From Armatimonadota bacterium (GTDB lineage Bacteria > Armatimonadota > Fimbriimonadia > Fimbriimonadales > Fimbriimonadaceae): a stretch of DNA of 13,522 bases. Made by a program: the position numbers and the translations under genes. How positions within the stretch are numbered: position 1 is the first letter of the stretch; each line of letters begins with the position of its first letter. Shown piece by piece: positions 1 through 8,790 of this stretch. The notes under the pieces are model-generated. The model did no database searches. It had not been told where the DNA came from and saw only the letters and a list, made by a program, of their open reading frames with translations. The stretch lies in the NCBI GenBank assembly GCA_023428805.1, contig JAEYWW010000336.1:1-13522 (forward strand), written 5' to 3'.

Positions 1-844
1 CTTCCAAGCCCGTGCGGATCACGTAATGGAATTCCCATTTGGCAAGCATTGAGTTGTACTGCCAGCGCTGAATGCCGCGTGATGCTTCATCATTGTCCGA
101 CGTGCCCCGAGTGGCGATGAACATCACGTCGGGATTGTCATCGTAGACATCGAAGGCATTGTCCATCGCCAGCTTGAGGTCGGGTGTCTGCGGGCTGCTG
201 ACCGGATAATCGTACTCGTGAATGCCTGCCCCGATTCCACCGGAGTTGAAGCTGGTCGCCATGATGTCGCCGCTGTAGGCATAACGGACACGATTGATGT
301 CGGGATTTCCTGAGTAAATGGATGTGGAGTTTTGGGTGAGCCCCCGCAGTCCCATGCGGAGTCCGGCAGCCGTGCCTCGACCGCTGAGAAACACCCGATC
401 AATTCCATCGCTGACCGCGCCCGTCACCATCCCGTTTTCGAACCCATCCGTAAAGAAGGTGGGCTCAAAATAGCGGTCAAATCCGAAGAGTCCGACACTG
501 CGATTCACGACCGCCGGAACGCTGGCACTCAAGGTTCCCGAGGTCACTGACGTCTCGTAGCCTCCGACCACGTTGAAGAGGCCCCTGAACGTGGAGCTGC
601 CACCGCCCGCCAGTCCGTCTGACCCAGGGATCACGAGACCTTCCGAAGTCGGAAGCATAGTCGAAGAGATCACTTCCGAACCGACCAGGGTCTTGTATTC
701 CTCAATGAACACCGGATTGCCCATCGGGGAGAGCGCGTCAGTCCCGTTGCCGACGCGAACGACCTGAATTCGGGGTGATGAAAGATTCTGCGCCAATCCT
801 GTAGAAGCCAGGAGCGCCCCAAGCGCCAAAAATGGAAGCCTCAT
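1..844 (-). CDS. Secreted beta-propeller-like protein, N-terminal part (3' end off window)
   Basis: The frame is open from an ATG at 844 to the left edge, giving 281 residues with no stop, so the gene continues outside the window. Residues 1-19 form a classic signal peptide (one Arg, then a Leu/Ala-rich core ending in GLA before Q), so the product is exported. The mature start has the pattern QVVRVGNGTDAL...NPVFIEEY...LPTS, and near residues 255-275 comes GIQRWQYNS...KWEFHYV. I recognise this style from a family of large secreted proteins in Planctomycetota, Verrucomicrobiota and Armatimonadota that look like beta-propellers, often with a C-terminal sorting signal that would lie outside this window. 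A GGGCGGA stretch 6 nt before the ATG is a plausible RBS. The substrate or role is unknown. The signal peptide and reading frame are certain; the propeller assignment is tentative. Confidence 0.85.
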   Translation of the reverse strand, partial: MRLPFLALGALLASTGLAQNLSSPRIQVVRVGNGTDALSPMGNPVFIEEYKTLVGSEVISSTMLPTSEGLVIPGSDGLAGGGSSTFRGLFNVVGGYETSVTSGTLSASVPAVVNRSVGLFGFDRYFEPTFFTDGFENGMVTGAVSDGIDRVFLSGRGTAAGLRMGLRGLTQNSTSIYSGNPDINRVRYAYSGDIMATSFNSGGIGAGIHEYDYPVSSPQTPDLKLAMDNAFDVYDDNPDVMFIATRGTSDNDEASRGIQRWQYNSMLAKWEFHYVIRTGLE

Positions 845-856
845 TGTATTCCGCCC

Positions 857-877
857 GTCTGCAATCTGTCGGCAGAC
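857..877. promoter_or_regulatory. Inverted repeat GTCTGC/GCAGAC in the leader of the secreted gene
   Basis: GTCTGC (857-862) and GCAGAC (872-877) form perfect 6-bp arms around a 9-nt spacer. The repeat ends 13 nt upstream of the ATG at 844 and directly abuts the presumed RBS. It could be an operator or an mRNA hairpin that limits ribosome access. No T-run follows, so it is not an intrinsic terminator. Confidence 0.35.
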
Positions 878-891
878 CGTCAGCGTTGACT

Positions 892-1101
892 TTATCGCGC
901 GGGGCGTATCCCAACCGTATCCCACCTTACGTCATATCTTGTGAAAGACCAGATCACGTCATTTTTCATCACCAACCACGGTCCAGGTAAGATGACTTCG
1001 GTGCGCAGGGGCACCGCTCGTCCGCAGAAAGGGCAGAAGCCCGCCTTGTAGAATCTGAAAAACAACCGAACTTCGGCTGAATTTCGCGGACGTCGGCCAG
1101 C
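892..1101 (-). pseudogene. Possible remnant with half zinc-ribbon motif (CPFCG)
   Basis: On the minus strand a 69-codon frame without ATG near its start runs between stops at 1104-1102 and 894-892. It encodes FYKAGFCPFCGRAVPLRTE, which looks like the final knuckle of a C-terminal zinc ribbon. Only one Cys pair is present, the usual partner pair is missing, and the only early start is a TTG at 1065. Either it is a decayed gene end or the motif is accidental. It lies wholly in the intergenic region upstream of the ankyrin gene. Confidence 0.25.
905..962. repeat. Short direct repeats in divergent intergenic region
   Basis: CGTATCCCA occurs at 905-913 and again at 916-924, exactly 11 bp apart, about one helical turn. 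ACGTCAT occurs at 929-935 and 956-962, 27 bp apart. The repeats lie between the divergently transcribed secreted gene and the ankyrin gene, so they could be binding sites for a regulator of either. Repeats this short can arise by chance. Confidence 0.3.
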
Positions 1102-1120
1102 TTATGAAGCAAGGTTGAAT

Positions 1121-2176
1121 ATGCCCGTCAAACCACTGCCCGAACGCGCCAATCTGGATCATCTGAAGAATCAGGCGCACGATCTCCGCAAGGCCCGCGA
1201 AGCCGCCGACCCTCCCAGCCTCCAGCGCATCCGCGAATTTCATCCCCGCTTTTCGGATTCTGGCGACTCCGAAATCACAGGGGCCAGGTTTGCCTTGAGC
1301 GATGCGCTTCTGGTCATCGCTCGAGAGCATGGCTTTGCGTCGTGGACTCGGCTGAAGAAGCATCTTGAAAGCGGCGCATCCGCCGCTGCAAGGCTGGAGG
1401 AAAGAATCACCGACGAGGAGTTTTTGAGCGCGCTGCTCTTGTTGGATGCGGGAGACTTGGATGGCCTCCGAAAATTCTTAAAGACTCACCCTGATGCGGC
1501 CCGGCGACGAGTTCACTTCGAGGGAATGGGCTACTTTTCCAACCCGCACCTGATCGATTTTGCCGCGGAGAATCCCGTCCGAAACGGGTCGCTGCCATCC
1601 AACATTGTCGCGATCGTCGAAGCCCTGCTGGATGCGGGATCCCCTTTTGGCGAGCTGCTTTCGCTGGTCTCCAGTGGCCGTGCAGCGCGTGAATGCGGAG
1701 TTCAATCCCCTCTCATCCAGCTTCTGTGCGCTCGGGGTGATGACCCAAATTCGGCTCTGCTCCCTGCCCTCGCCCACGGCGAATTTGCAGCCGCAAAGGC
1801 CCTCGTGGAGGGCGGGGCGAAGATAACTCTGCCCTGCGCCTGCGCCCTTGACAACCTCGCCCTCACCAAGAGCCTTTTCGACTCCGCCAGCGATGCGGAA
1901 AGGCATCAAGGGCTCGCTCTTGCCGCTCAATTTGGGAGCGCCGCCTGCGTGGATTTTCTCCTTGAAAAAGGACTCGACCCCAACCGCTACAACCCCGTCG
2001 GCCTCCACTCCCATTCCACACCTCTGCATCAGGCGGCCTTCGCCGGACACCAAGAAACGGTGCTTGTTCTTCTGAGAGGAGGCGCAAGAACCGATCTAAA
2101 AGACACTCTCTGGAACGGAACCGCAAAGGGGTGGGCGGAACATGGTGGGCACACGGAAATTGCGAAATTGCTGTGA
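1121..2176 (+). CDS. Ankyrin repeat protein
   Basis: The product is 351 residues and probably cytoplasmic, with no signal peptide or membrane segment. The N-terminal ~85 residues (PERANLDHLKNQAHDLRKA... to ...REHGFASWTRLKKHLE) match the conserved leader that precedes ankyrin repeats in a family common in Acidobacteria, Planctomycetes and related phyla. The C-terminal half carries about four to five degenerate ankyrin repeats. The clearest begins at residue ~300 (TPLHQAAFAGHQETVLVLLRGGA), and the last (WNGTAKGWAEHGGHTEIAKLL) ends the protein. Ankyrin repeats bind other proteins; the partner is unknown. I chose the ATG at 1121 because AAGG at 1111-1114 sits 6 nt upstream; an in-frame TTG at 1115 would put the start on top of that site. 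A 4-codon ATG-AAG-CAA-GGT-TGA mini-ORF (1104-1118) precedes it. It may begin a transcript continuing into the next two genes. Confidence 0.88.
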   Translation: MPVKPLPERANLDHLKNQAHDLRKAREAADPPSLQRIREFHPRFSDSGDSEITGARFALSDALLVIAREHGFASWTRLKKHLESGASAAARLEERITDEEFLSALLLLDAGDLDGLRKFLKTHPDAARRRVHFEGMGYFSNPHLIDFAAENPVRNGSLPSNIVAIVEALLDAGSPFGELLSLVSSGRAARECGVQSPLIQLLCARGDDPNSALLPALAHGEFAAAKALVEGGAKITLPCACALDNLALTKSLFDSASDAERHQGLALAAQFGSAACVDFLLEKGLDPNRYNPVGLHSHSTPLHQAAFAGHQETVLVLLRGGARTDLKDTLWNGTAKGWAEHGGHTEIAKLL

Positions 2177-2245
2177 CTGACCTGCGTCGGAAGTTAAGCC
2201 TCTATCAGCATCGGAACGCTCGCCTATTTTGATCGTCTCTCTTGC

Positions 2246-3265
2246 GTGCTTTGCTTGATCGCCGCCATCCTCACCCCCCAGGCTGCGATCAAAGAAGTGG
2301 TGCCGCCGGAGAACAGTCGGATCGTTGGGATTAACGCGGTTGGACCTTCGGGCGAGCTTGCGGCTGCTCTTGAGAAGGACGGGGAATGCTGCTTGGTCGT
2401 GTTCCGAGGCCAATCCATCGAGCAGATCAACACACCCAAAAACGAGGAGTTTGGCTTCGAGGAGATCAGCAGCGTGGAGTGGTCGGTCAACGGCTTCACC
2501 GACAAAGGCGAGCTGTTTGGATCAGCAAATACGACGTCTCCCACCCATCTCTCGATGGCATTTGTCAGTCAAGGAGCGGCTTTCAAACCTGTCAACATTC
2601 CTGAGCCTTATCACTCGTGGCCTTATTCAAGGGCTTTGTTCGTTCATCCCGATGGAACCGTGCTCGTTGAAGTGATGACCGAGAATCACGATGCGCCGGA
2701 CCTTACCGGCTACTTCATCCACCGACTCATCCTCACTCGCAATGGCAGCCTGGTCCGGGATTTTGGATTCGTCGAGAAGCCCGTCTTCAACAGTAAAGGA
2801 GACTTGGCGGCAGCAGAAATTCGGACGAACGACAGCTTTGAAACAAGCACATCAAGCACCGTTCTTTGGCGGAATGGCGATATTAAACGCATCCCGGACT
2901 CATCACCTGTTGCCTTTCTGAAAGACGGAAATGTGGTCATCTCACGTCGAATAAAGTCGAATGATGAGGATAGGTTTGAACTCGATATCTGTACTGTTCG
3001 AGACGAATTAGTGGGAGATTATTTGTTTACTGGCAAGCCGTCAACATTGAATGAATTTCATATGAACGGGGATCAAACAGGATTCGTGCGAGGCTTCGAA
3101 AGTGGACGCGCGGTGCTCCGGCTTTTTGACCGCAGCCGCTTTGTTGAACTTCCGACTCAAGGGGCTGAGAAAGCCAGATTCCTATGCGAACGCGATGGTG
3201 TGTTCGTCTTTTCCTTGCCTGGACCGGAATCCACCTACAAGTTTTTCACCTGTCAGATGCCTTAG
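2246..3265 (+). CDS. Hypothetical, probably exported beta-rich protein
   Basis: I do not recognise this family. The frame encodes about 339 residues from a GTG at 2246. It opens with a hydrophobic stretch (LCLIAAILTPQAA) that resembles a signal peptide but lacks the usual N-terminal positive charges. The rest is rich in short beta-type segments separated by Gly/Asn/Asp turns, for example FVHPDGTVLVEV, VFNSKGDLAAAEI, VLWRNGDIKRI and AFLKDGNVVIS, which recur like blades of a propeller. The frame is open back to 2198 but contains no ATG there and no good RBS precedes the GTG, so the true 5' end is uncertain. It lies 69 bp after the ankyrin gene and 33 bp before metH on the same strand, so co-transcription is possible, though no functional link to methionine synthesis is visible. 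Confidence 0.7.
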   Translation: MLCLIAAILTPQAAIKEVVPPENSRIVGINAVGPSGELAAALEKDGECCLVVFRGQSIEQINTPKNEEFGFEEISSVEWSVNGFTDKGELFGSANTTSPTHLSMAFVSQGAAFKPVNIPEPYHSWPYSRALFVHPDGTVLVEVMTENHDAPDLTGYFIHRLILTRNGSLVRDFGFVEKPVFNSKGDLAAAEIRTNDSFETSTSSTVLWRNGDIKRIPDSSPVAFLKDGNVVISRRIKSNDEDRFELDICTVRDELVGDYLFTGKPSTLNEFHMNGDQTGFVRGFESGRAVLRLFDRSRFVELPTQGAEKARFLCERDGVFVFSLPGPESTYKFFTCQMP

Positions 3266-3298
3266 TCAGACATCACGCCTCCCCGCATAATAAACGGA

Positions 3299-6031
3299 AT
3301 GACCAACCCCGGGGATTGGAGCCCCGTGCGAAAGAATCCCGTCTTCAGCGGCCTCGAACGCCTGGAATTGTTCCCTGGGGCCAACTTCGTCAATGTGGGC
3401 GAGAGAACCAACGTCACCGGGTCCGCCGCATTCCGAAAACTAATCCAGGCCGGAGACTATGAGAAGGCGGTTGAGGTCGCCCGGCAGCAGGTCGAAAACG
3501 GCGCCCAGATCATCGACGTCAACATGGACGAAGGGCTGCTCGATTCCGAAGCGGCGATGGTCACCTTCCTCAACCTGATCGCCGCCGAGCCCGACATCGC
3601 CCGCGTGCCCATCATGATCGACTCGTCCAAGTGGTCGGTCATCGAAGCCGGACTGCAATGCACCCAGGGCAAGTCCATCGTCAACTCGATCTCGATGAAG
3701 GAGGGCGAGGAGGAATTCCTCCGCCAAGCCAAGCTGGTCAAGCGGTACGGTGCGGCCGCCGTCGTCATGTGCTTCGACGAGCAGGGACAGGCCGACACCT
3801 ACCAGCGGCGCATCGAAATCGCAGAACGGGCATACAACCTGCTCGTGCACACGGCGGGCTGGGAGCCGACCGACATCATCTTCGACCCCAATATCTTCGC
3901 CATCGGCACCGGAATCGAAGAGCATCGGCGTTACGGAATCGATTTCATCGAAGCGACCCGGTGGATCAAGCAGAACCTCCCTGGTGCGCTGGTCAGCGGC
4001 GGCGTGAGCAACGTCAGCTTCTCCTTCCGGGGCAACAACCCGGTGCGCGAGGCGATCCACAGCGCGTTCCTTTACCACGCAATCCCGGCGGGGATGGATA
4101 TGGGGATCGTCAATGCGGGTGCGCTCCCGATCTATTCCGCCATCGAGCCTGGCCTGCTGGAGCGCGTCGAAGACCTGATCTTCGACCGGCGCGAAGATGC
4201 AACCGAACGGCTGATCGAATACGCCGCCACTCTCGCCCCAGGCGAAAAGAAGGCCGCCGCAACTCTCGAATGGCGCAATCTCCCGGTGGAGGAACGCCTC
4301 TCCCACGCGCTCGTCCAGGGCATCCAGGATTACGTGGTCGAAGATGCGGAAGAGGCTTATCAGGGCTTCAACCAAAATGCACTTCACGTCATCGAAGGGC
4401 CGCTGATGGATGGGATGAACATCGTCGGCGAACTGTTCGGCGACGGACGCATGTTCCTGCCGCAGGTCGTGAAATCGGCCCGCGTGATGAAGAAGGCGGT
4501 CGCGCACCTGGAGCCCTATCTTCTCGCCTCGAAGGAAGGCCGAAAGTCTGCTGGCAAGATTCTGCTCGCCACGGTCAAGGGGGACGTGCATGACATCGGG
4601 AAGAACATCGTCGGCGCGGTTCTCGCCTGCAACGGCTACGAGATCATCGATCTGGGCGTGATGGTTCCGGCGGACAAGATTCTGAACACCGCAGTCGAGA
4701 TCGGAGCCGACATCGTCGGACTCAGCGGCCTCATCACTCCATCTCTCGACGAAATGGTGAATGTGGCGGCGGAAATGGAGCGGCGCGGGATGAAGCTGCC
4801 ACTGCTCATCGGCGGGGCGACAACCAGCAAGGTCCACACCGCGATCAAGATTGCTCCTGCCTATTCCGGCCCGGTCGTGCATGTCAAGGATGCCTCACTG
4901 GCGGTCGGGGTGGCAGCAAAGCTCCTCTCGCCCGAAAACCGCGAAGCCTATGCCGCCGAAATTCGCGCGGAATACGCCGCCATCGCCGAAAAGCGCAAAG
5001 GCGGAGCCGCCGAGCCGATCATGCCCATCGCCGAAGCCCGCGCTCTCGGGATGCCCTGGGATGGCCAGTCCAGCCCGCGCCCGCAATGGCTCGGAACGCG
5101 GGTGTTCAAGGACTTCCCATTCGCGGAATTGGAACCCGTCATCGACTGGACGCCCTTCTTCCACTCTTGGGATTTGCGCGGGTTTTTCCCGGCGATCCTA
5201 GACGATGCAGTTGTGGGTGAGGAGGCTCGGAGGCTCTATGCGGACGGTCAGGCGATGGTGCGCGAGCTGGTCGACCGCAATCTCATCGAAGCCCGCGCGG
5301 TCGTCTCGTTCTTCCCCGCGAATTCATCCGGAGATGACGTGGTCTTGTGGGCCGATGAGTCGCGAAGTGAGGTTCTCGCGGTTCTGCCGATGCTGCGCCA
5401 GCAGAAGTCCAAAGGCGAGGTGCGCGAGCAGTTGTCTCTGGCGGATTTCGTCGCGCCGCTGAGCCCTGAGGATAAGTCTTATGCAACTTATTCGTCTTGT
5501 CGCTCAGAGTCGGAAATCGACTATATCGGCCTTTTCGCCGTCACCTCCGGCATCGGCGTGGACGAGTATGCGGCGAAGCTGCAGAACGAGGACAACGACA
5601 TCTATCGGAGCATCATGGCCAAGGCCATTGGCGACAGATTTGCCGAAGCCTTTGCCGAGTGGATGCACCGCGAGGTGCGGCGCAACTTCTGGGGATTCTC
5701 ACCGGACGAGGATCTGACGACTGACGAACTCATCAAGGAGCAGTACCGCAGCATCCGCCCCGCCCCCGGCTACCCCGCCTGCCCCGACCACCGCCTCAAA
5801 CGGATCACATTCCAATTGATGATCGCCACCGAAAACATCGGCCTGCAGCTCACCGAATCCTGCGCGATGTGGCCCGGAGCTGCGGTCAGCGGCATGTACT
5901 TTGCCCACCCGAACGCCCGCTACTTCAGCGTCGGCAGAATCGGCCGCGATCAGGTGGAGGACTATGCCCGACGCATGGGTGAGCCTGTCGAAGAGACTGA
6001 GCGGTGGATGCAGTTGTATCTGGCATATTAG
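3299..6031 (+). CDS. metH: Cobalamin-dependent methionine synthase lacking the homocysteine domain (MetH C-terminal modules)
   Basis: This enzyme transfers the methyl group of 5-methyltetrahydrofolate to homocysteine via B12, in the cytoplasm. The 910 residues cover three of the four MetH modules. The pterin-binding barrel starts at residue ~30 ([11 protein letters not shown]). The B12 module has a helical cap (~320-410) and a Rossmann part with the cobalt-ligand motif D429-x-H431-x-x-G434 and [12 protein letters not shown]. The AdoMet-dependent reactivation domain (~590-910) has R820[11 protein letters not shown] and [11 protein letters not shown] near the end. E. coli MetH is 1227 residues; the missing ~325 are exactly the N-terminal zinc-dependent homocysteine-binding barrel. 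In many bacteria that domain is a separate protein, and no such gene is in this window. The ATG at 3299 fits the length but has no clear Shine-Dalgarno. The 33-bp upstream gap leaves no room for a cobalamin or SAH riboswitch directly before it. The family assignment is very secure. Confidence 0.97.
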   Translation: MTNPGDWSPVRKNPVFSGLERLELFPGANFVNVGERTNVTGSAAFRKLIQAGDYEKAVEVARQQVENGAQIIDVNMDEGLLDSEAAMVTFLNLIAAEPDIARVPIMIDSSKWSVIEAGLQCTQGKSIVNSISMKEGEEEFLRQAKLVKRYGAAAVVMCFDEQGQADTYQRRIEIAERAYNLLVHTAGWEPTDIIFDPNIFAIGTGIEEHRRYGIDFIEATRWIKQNLPGALVSGGVSNVSFSFRGNNPVREAIHSAFLYHAIPAGMDMGIVNAGALPIYSAIEPGLLERVEDLIFDRREDATERLIEYAATLAPGEKKAAATLEWRNLPVEERLSHALVQGIQDYVVEDAEEAYQGFNQNALHVIEGPLMDGMNIVGELFGDGRMFLPQVVKSARVMKKAVAHLEPYLLASKEGRKSAGKILLATVKGDVHDIGKNIVGAVLACNGYEIIDLGVMVPADKILNTAVEIGADIVGLSGLITPSLDEMVNVAAEMERRGMKLPLLIGGATTSKVHTAIKIAPAYSGPVVHVKDASLAVGVAAKLLSPENREAYAAEIRAEYAAIAEKRKGGAAEPIMPIAEARALGMPWDGQSSPRPQWLGTRVFKDFPFAELEPVIDWTPFFHSWDLRGFFPAILDDAVVGEEARRLYADGQAMVRELVDRNLIEARAVVSFFPANSSGDDVVLWADESRSEVLAVLPMLRQQKSKGEVREQLSLADFVAPLSPEDKSYATYSSCRSESEIDYIGLFAVTSGIGVDEYAAKLQNEDNDIYRSIMAKAIGDRFAEAFAEWMHREVRRNFWGFSPDEDLTTDELIKEQYRSIRPAPGYPACPDHRLKRITFQLMIATENIGLQLTESCAMWPGAAVSGMYFAHPNARYFSVGRIGRDQVEDYARRMGEPVEETERWMQLYLAY

Positions 6032-6061
6032 ATCAGCACATAGCAAGTAGAAAATTGAGCT

Positions 6062-6087
6062 CATTCTAAATTCTAGAATTTAGAATG
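6062..6087. repeat. Perfect 26-bp palindrome, left flank of the toxin-antitoxin-like cassette
   Basis: Every base pairs with its mirror partner around the centre 6074/6075, with no loop. It contains four copies of the half-site ATTCTA/TAGAAT, at 6063-6068, 6070-6075, 6074-6079 and 6081-6086. It sits 30 bp after the metH stop and 18 bp beyond the nucleotidyltransferase stop. A copy matching at 24 of 26 positions lies at 7291-7316, on the other side of the cassette. No T-run follows in either direction and the hairpin would lack a loop, so a DNA-binding or recombination role fits better than an intrinsic terminator. Confidence 0.85.
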
Positions 6088-6105
6088 GCCTGGCTTAGGT
6101 TAAGT

Positions 6106-6789
6106 CTAATAGGTCATATTTGCAATTCTTTCCCTGAGAATCGACAATCGTTCAACAGGATTTCCAGTTGCGCCGAGAAAGCCCTCAAGCAAGTCCCTAT
6201 GATCCGCCTTCTCAAGAAATTCGCCGAACCAATATCCAAGAAACTCCTTCAGTTCTTCAGGGGCCGCAGCGAATTCTTCCTCTATTTCCGGTCGTCCGTC
6301 GATCACAGTCCAGACATCTTCAAGATCGTGGCTTGCATAGTAATCACCGAGACCTCGATCGGCAAAGGCTTCCAGCTTAGTCGCGATGAAATGCGGCGCA
6401 TCAAGATGACTGACTATGGTGCCAAGTGGGAGGGTCGATTCGGAGACATTGAGAGAGCCTGATTTGTACCATCTGTTAGTGGGTCCATAACCTATATCCT
6501 CTATGGTCACCACGTCAACGACTGAATTGTGACCATGCCACCTCACAATAATCTGTTCGTCATTTGAAAATCCAAGGCGCCGCAACTCCTCCTCCAACTT
6601 AGCGTGATCAGATACCTCGAGAATTTCAACAATCACATCCACATCATCGGTCGGGCGCGGCTCCGCGCTGCCCGAGTCAGTCAGAAACAACCCGACGGTC
6701 GCGCCTCCTACGTAAATGAAGTTTTGATCTATTTGCGCAAGAATGACCGCAACCCTTTCGAGTTCAGTGATTTGAGGTGAGATTCTCAT
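6106..6789 (-). CDS. AbiEii/AbiGii-type nucleotidyltransferase (putative toxin)
   Basis: About 227 residues, cytoplasmic. Residues 27-51 (VGGATVGLFL...TDDVDV) give the GG and D49-x-D51 signature of DNA polymerase beta-like minimal nucleotidyltransferases, and D92 in VVDVV is a likely third metal ligand. The C-terminal part has IATKLEAF..RG.GD and SHDLEDV..VIDGR (~136-166), as in the AbiEii/AbiGii toxin family. Family members act as toxins that modify nucleic acids, in phage-defence or toxin-antitoxin systems, with a wHTH partner encoded next door. That partner is the gene immediately upstream, overlapping this one by 26 bp, which implies translational coupling. I chose the ATG at 6789; an in-frame GTG at 6810 would add 7 residues and neither start has a strong RBS. 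The conserved catalytic residues suggest an active enzyme. The RNA target is unknown. Base composition looks more AT-rich than the flanking metH and lyase genes, consistent with acquisition. Confidence 0.88.
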   Translation of the reverse strand: MRISPQITELERVAVILAQIDQNFIYVGGATVGLFLTDSGSAEPRPTDDVDVIVEILEVSDHAKLEEELRRLGFSNDEQIIVRWHGHNSVVDVVTIEDIGYGPTNRWYKSGSLNVSESTLPLGTIVSHLDAPHFIATKLEAFADRGLGDYYASHDLEDVWTVIDGRPEIEEEFAAAPEELKEFLGYWFGEFLEKADHRDLLEGFLGATGNPVERLSILRERIANMTY

Positions 6790-7285
6790 TTCGTTCAATG
6801 ATTCGTTCACGCAGCAGTTCTTCGGCCATGGTAACTTCCCTTGATCGGCCTGTTCGAATGGCGTCGATCAAGGCAAGAAGCTCATAAAGAAATGGGTCGG
6901 CAAGCGCGGCCTGAGGCGCGGTCTTGTAGATCGGAGCAAGCGCCATGCCACGGTGCTGGCCCTTTTCGTATGGCCAGCACAGCATCGGTTCCCGCCCCTC
7001 GGAAAAGAACTCGTTGAGCGGAGATGTGGCGTAGGATGTAGCCACTCCACGCACCATTCCCCCACATTCTCCCGGCATGAAGTATTTGAGTGCAAGCAAT
7101 GAGGCAAACAAGTCTTTTCTTCTCACATTACGGTCCGACCGCAAAATGCTTGAAGCAATGCCACGCTTGATGGAGGCATGAGCTTGTGATGCACTCAACT
7201 GCAACTCCCTGCCGAGAGCCTCGTATGTCATGACTCCGGAAGAATGGATTTTCAACGCGATCAAAATATCCTGCCCCCTCAACAT
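6764..7285 (-). CDS. MarR-like winged-helix regulator, putative antitoxin partner of the nucleotidyltransferase
   Basis: 173 residues, cytoplasmic. Residues ~5-50 (DILIALKIHSSGVMTYEALGR and on through LSASQAHASIKRGI) form a winged helix-turn-helix DNA-binding domain. The rest has the conserved segments GGMVRGVATSYATSPLNEFF, GMALAPIYKTAPQAAL and DPFLYELLALIDAIRTGRSRE, which I know from a MarR-annotated family found directly upstream of AbiEii-like nucleotidyltransferases. It is therefore likely the antitoxin and autorepressor, analogous to AbiEi, though the C-terminal region is not obviously AbiEi-like. The ATG at 7285 lies only 3 nt from the 30-bp inverted repeat at 7289-7318, so binding there could block transcription and ribosome access. 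No strong Shine-Dalgarno is present; a leader of only ~15 nt is possible. The antitoxin role is inferred from neighbourhood, not from this sequence alone. Confidence 0.85.
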   Translation of the reverse strand: MLRGQDILIALKIHSSGVMTYEALGRELQLSASQAHASIKRGIASSILRSDRNVRRKDLFASLLALKYFMPGECGGMVRGVATSYATSPLNEFFSEGREPMLCWPYEKGQHRGMALAPIYKTAPQAALADPFLYELLALIDAIRTGRSREVTMAEELLRERIIERNENLTSNH

Positions 7286-7288
7286 AGC

Positions 7289-7318
7289 CGCATTCTACAT
7301 TCTAGAATATAGAATGCG
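7289..7318. promoter_or_regulatory. 30-bp imperfect palindrome upstream of wHTH/nucleotidyltransferase operon (probable operator)
   Basis: Fourteen of fifteen base pairs match around the centre 7303/7304; the only mismatch is 7298 (C) against 7309 (A). Half-sites ATTCTA/TAGAAT occur at 7292-7297, 7299-7304, 7303-7308 and 7310-7315. The core 7291-7316 matches the left-flank palindrome at 24 of 26 positions. It covers a possible -10 box and ends 3 nt before the start codon of the wHTH gene, the expected place for an autoregulatory operator. Confidence 0.75.
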
Positions 7319-7334
7319 CTGGGCGTACTGTAGC
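7306..7334 (-). promoter_or_regulatory. Possible promoter of the wHTH/nucleotidyltransferase operon
   Basis: On the minus strand, GCTACA (7334-7329) and TATATT (7311-7306) are separated by 17 bp and resemble weak sigma-70 -35 and -10 boxes. The -10 box is inside the palindrome, so a protein bound there would block RNA polymerase. This rests only on consensus similarity and position. Confidence 0.35.
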
Positions 7335-7357
7335 CATATTAGGAGCAACCTGTTTTC

Positions 7358-8755
<1,398 letters not shown>

Positions 8756-8790
8756 GCTGGATTGAGTTTACCGATGGGCGTCCGGGGCGT

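Noticed and set aside
3266..3298. Cobalamin or SAH riboswitch before metH
   Set aside because: Only 33 bp separate metH from the upstream stop codon, too short for either riboswitch.
3440..4882. 480-codon antisense frame inside metH
   Set aside because: It mirrors a strongly conserved, GC-rich coding sequence, is rich in Asp/His/Arg as expected for an antisense shadow, and has no recognisable domain.
6062..6087. Palindrome as a bidirectional terminator between metH and the convergent nucleotidyltransferase gene
   Set aside because: The stem is AT-rich, has no loop, and is followed by GCCTGG or GAGC rather than a T-run; its copy upstream of the wHTH gene fits a DNA-site role better.
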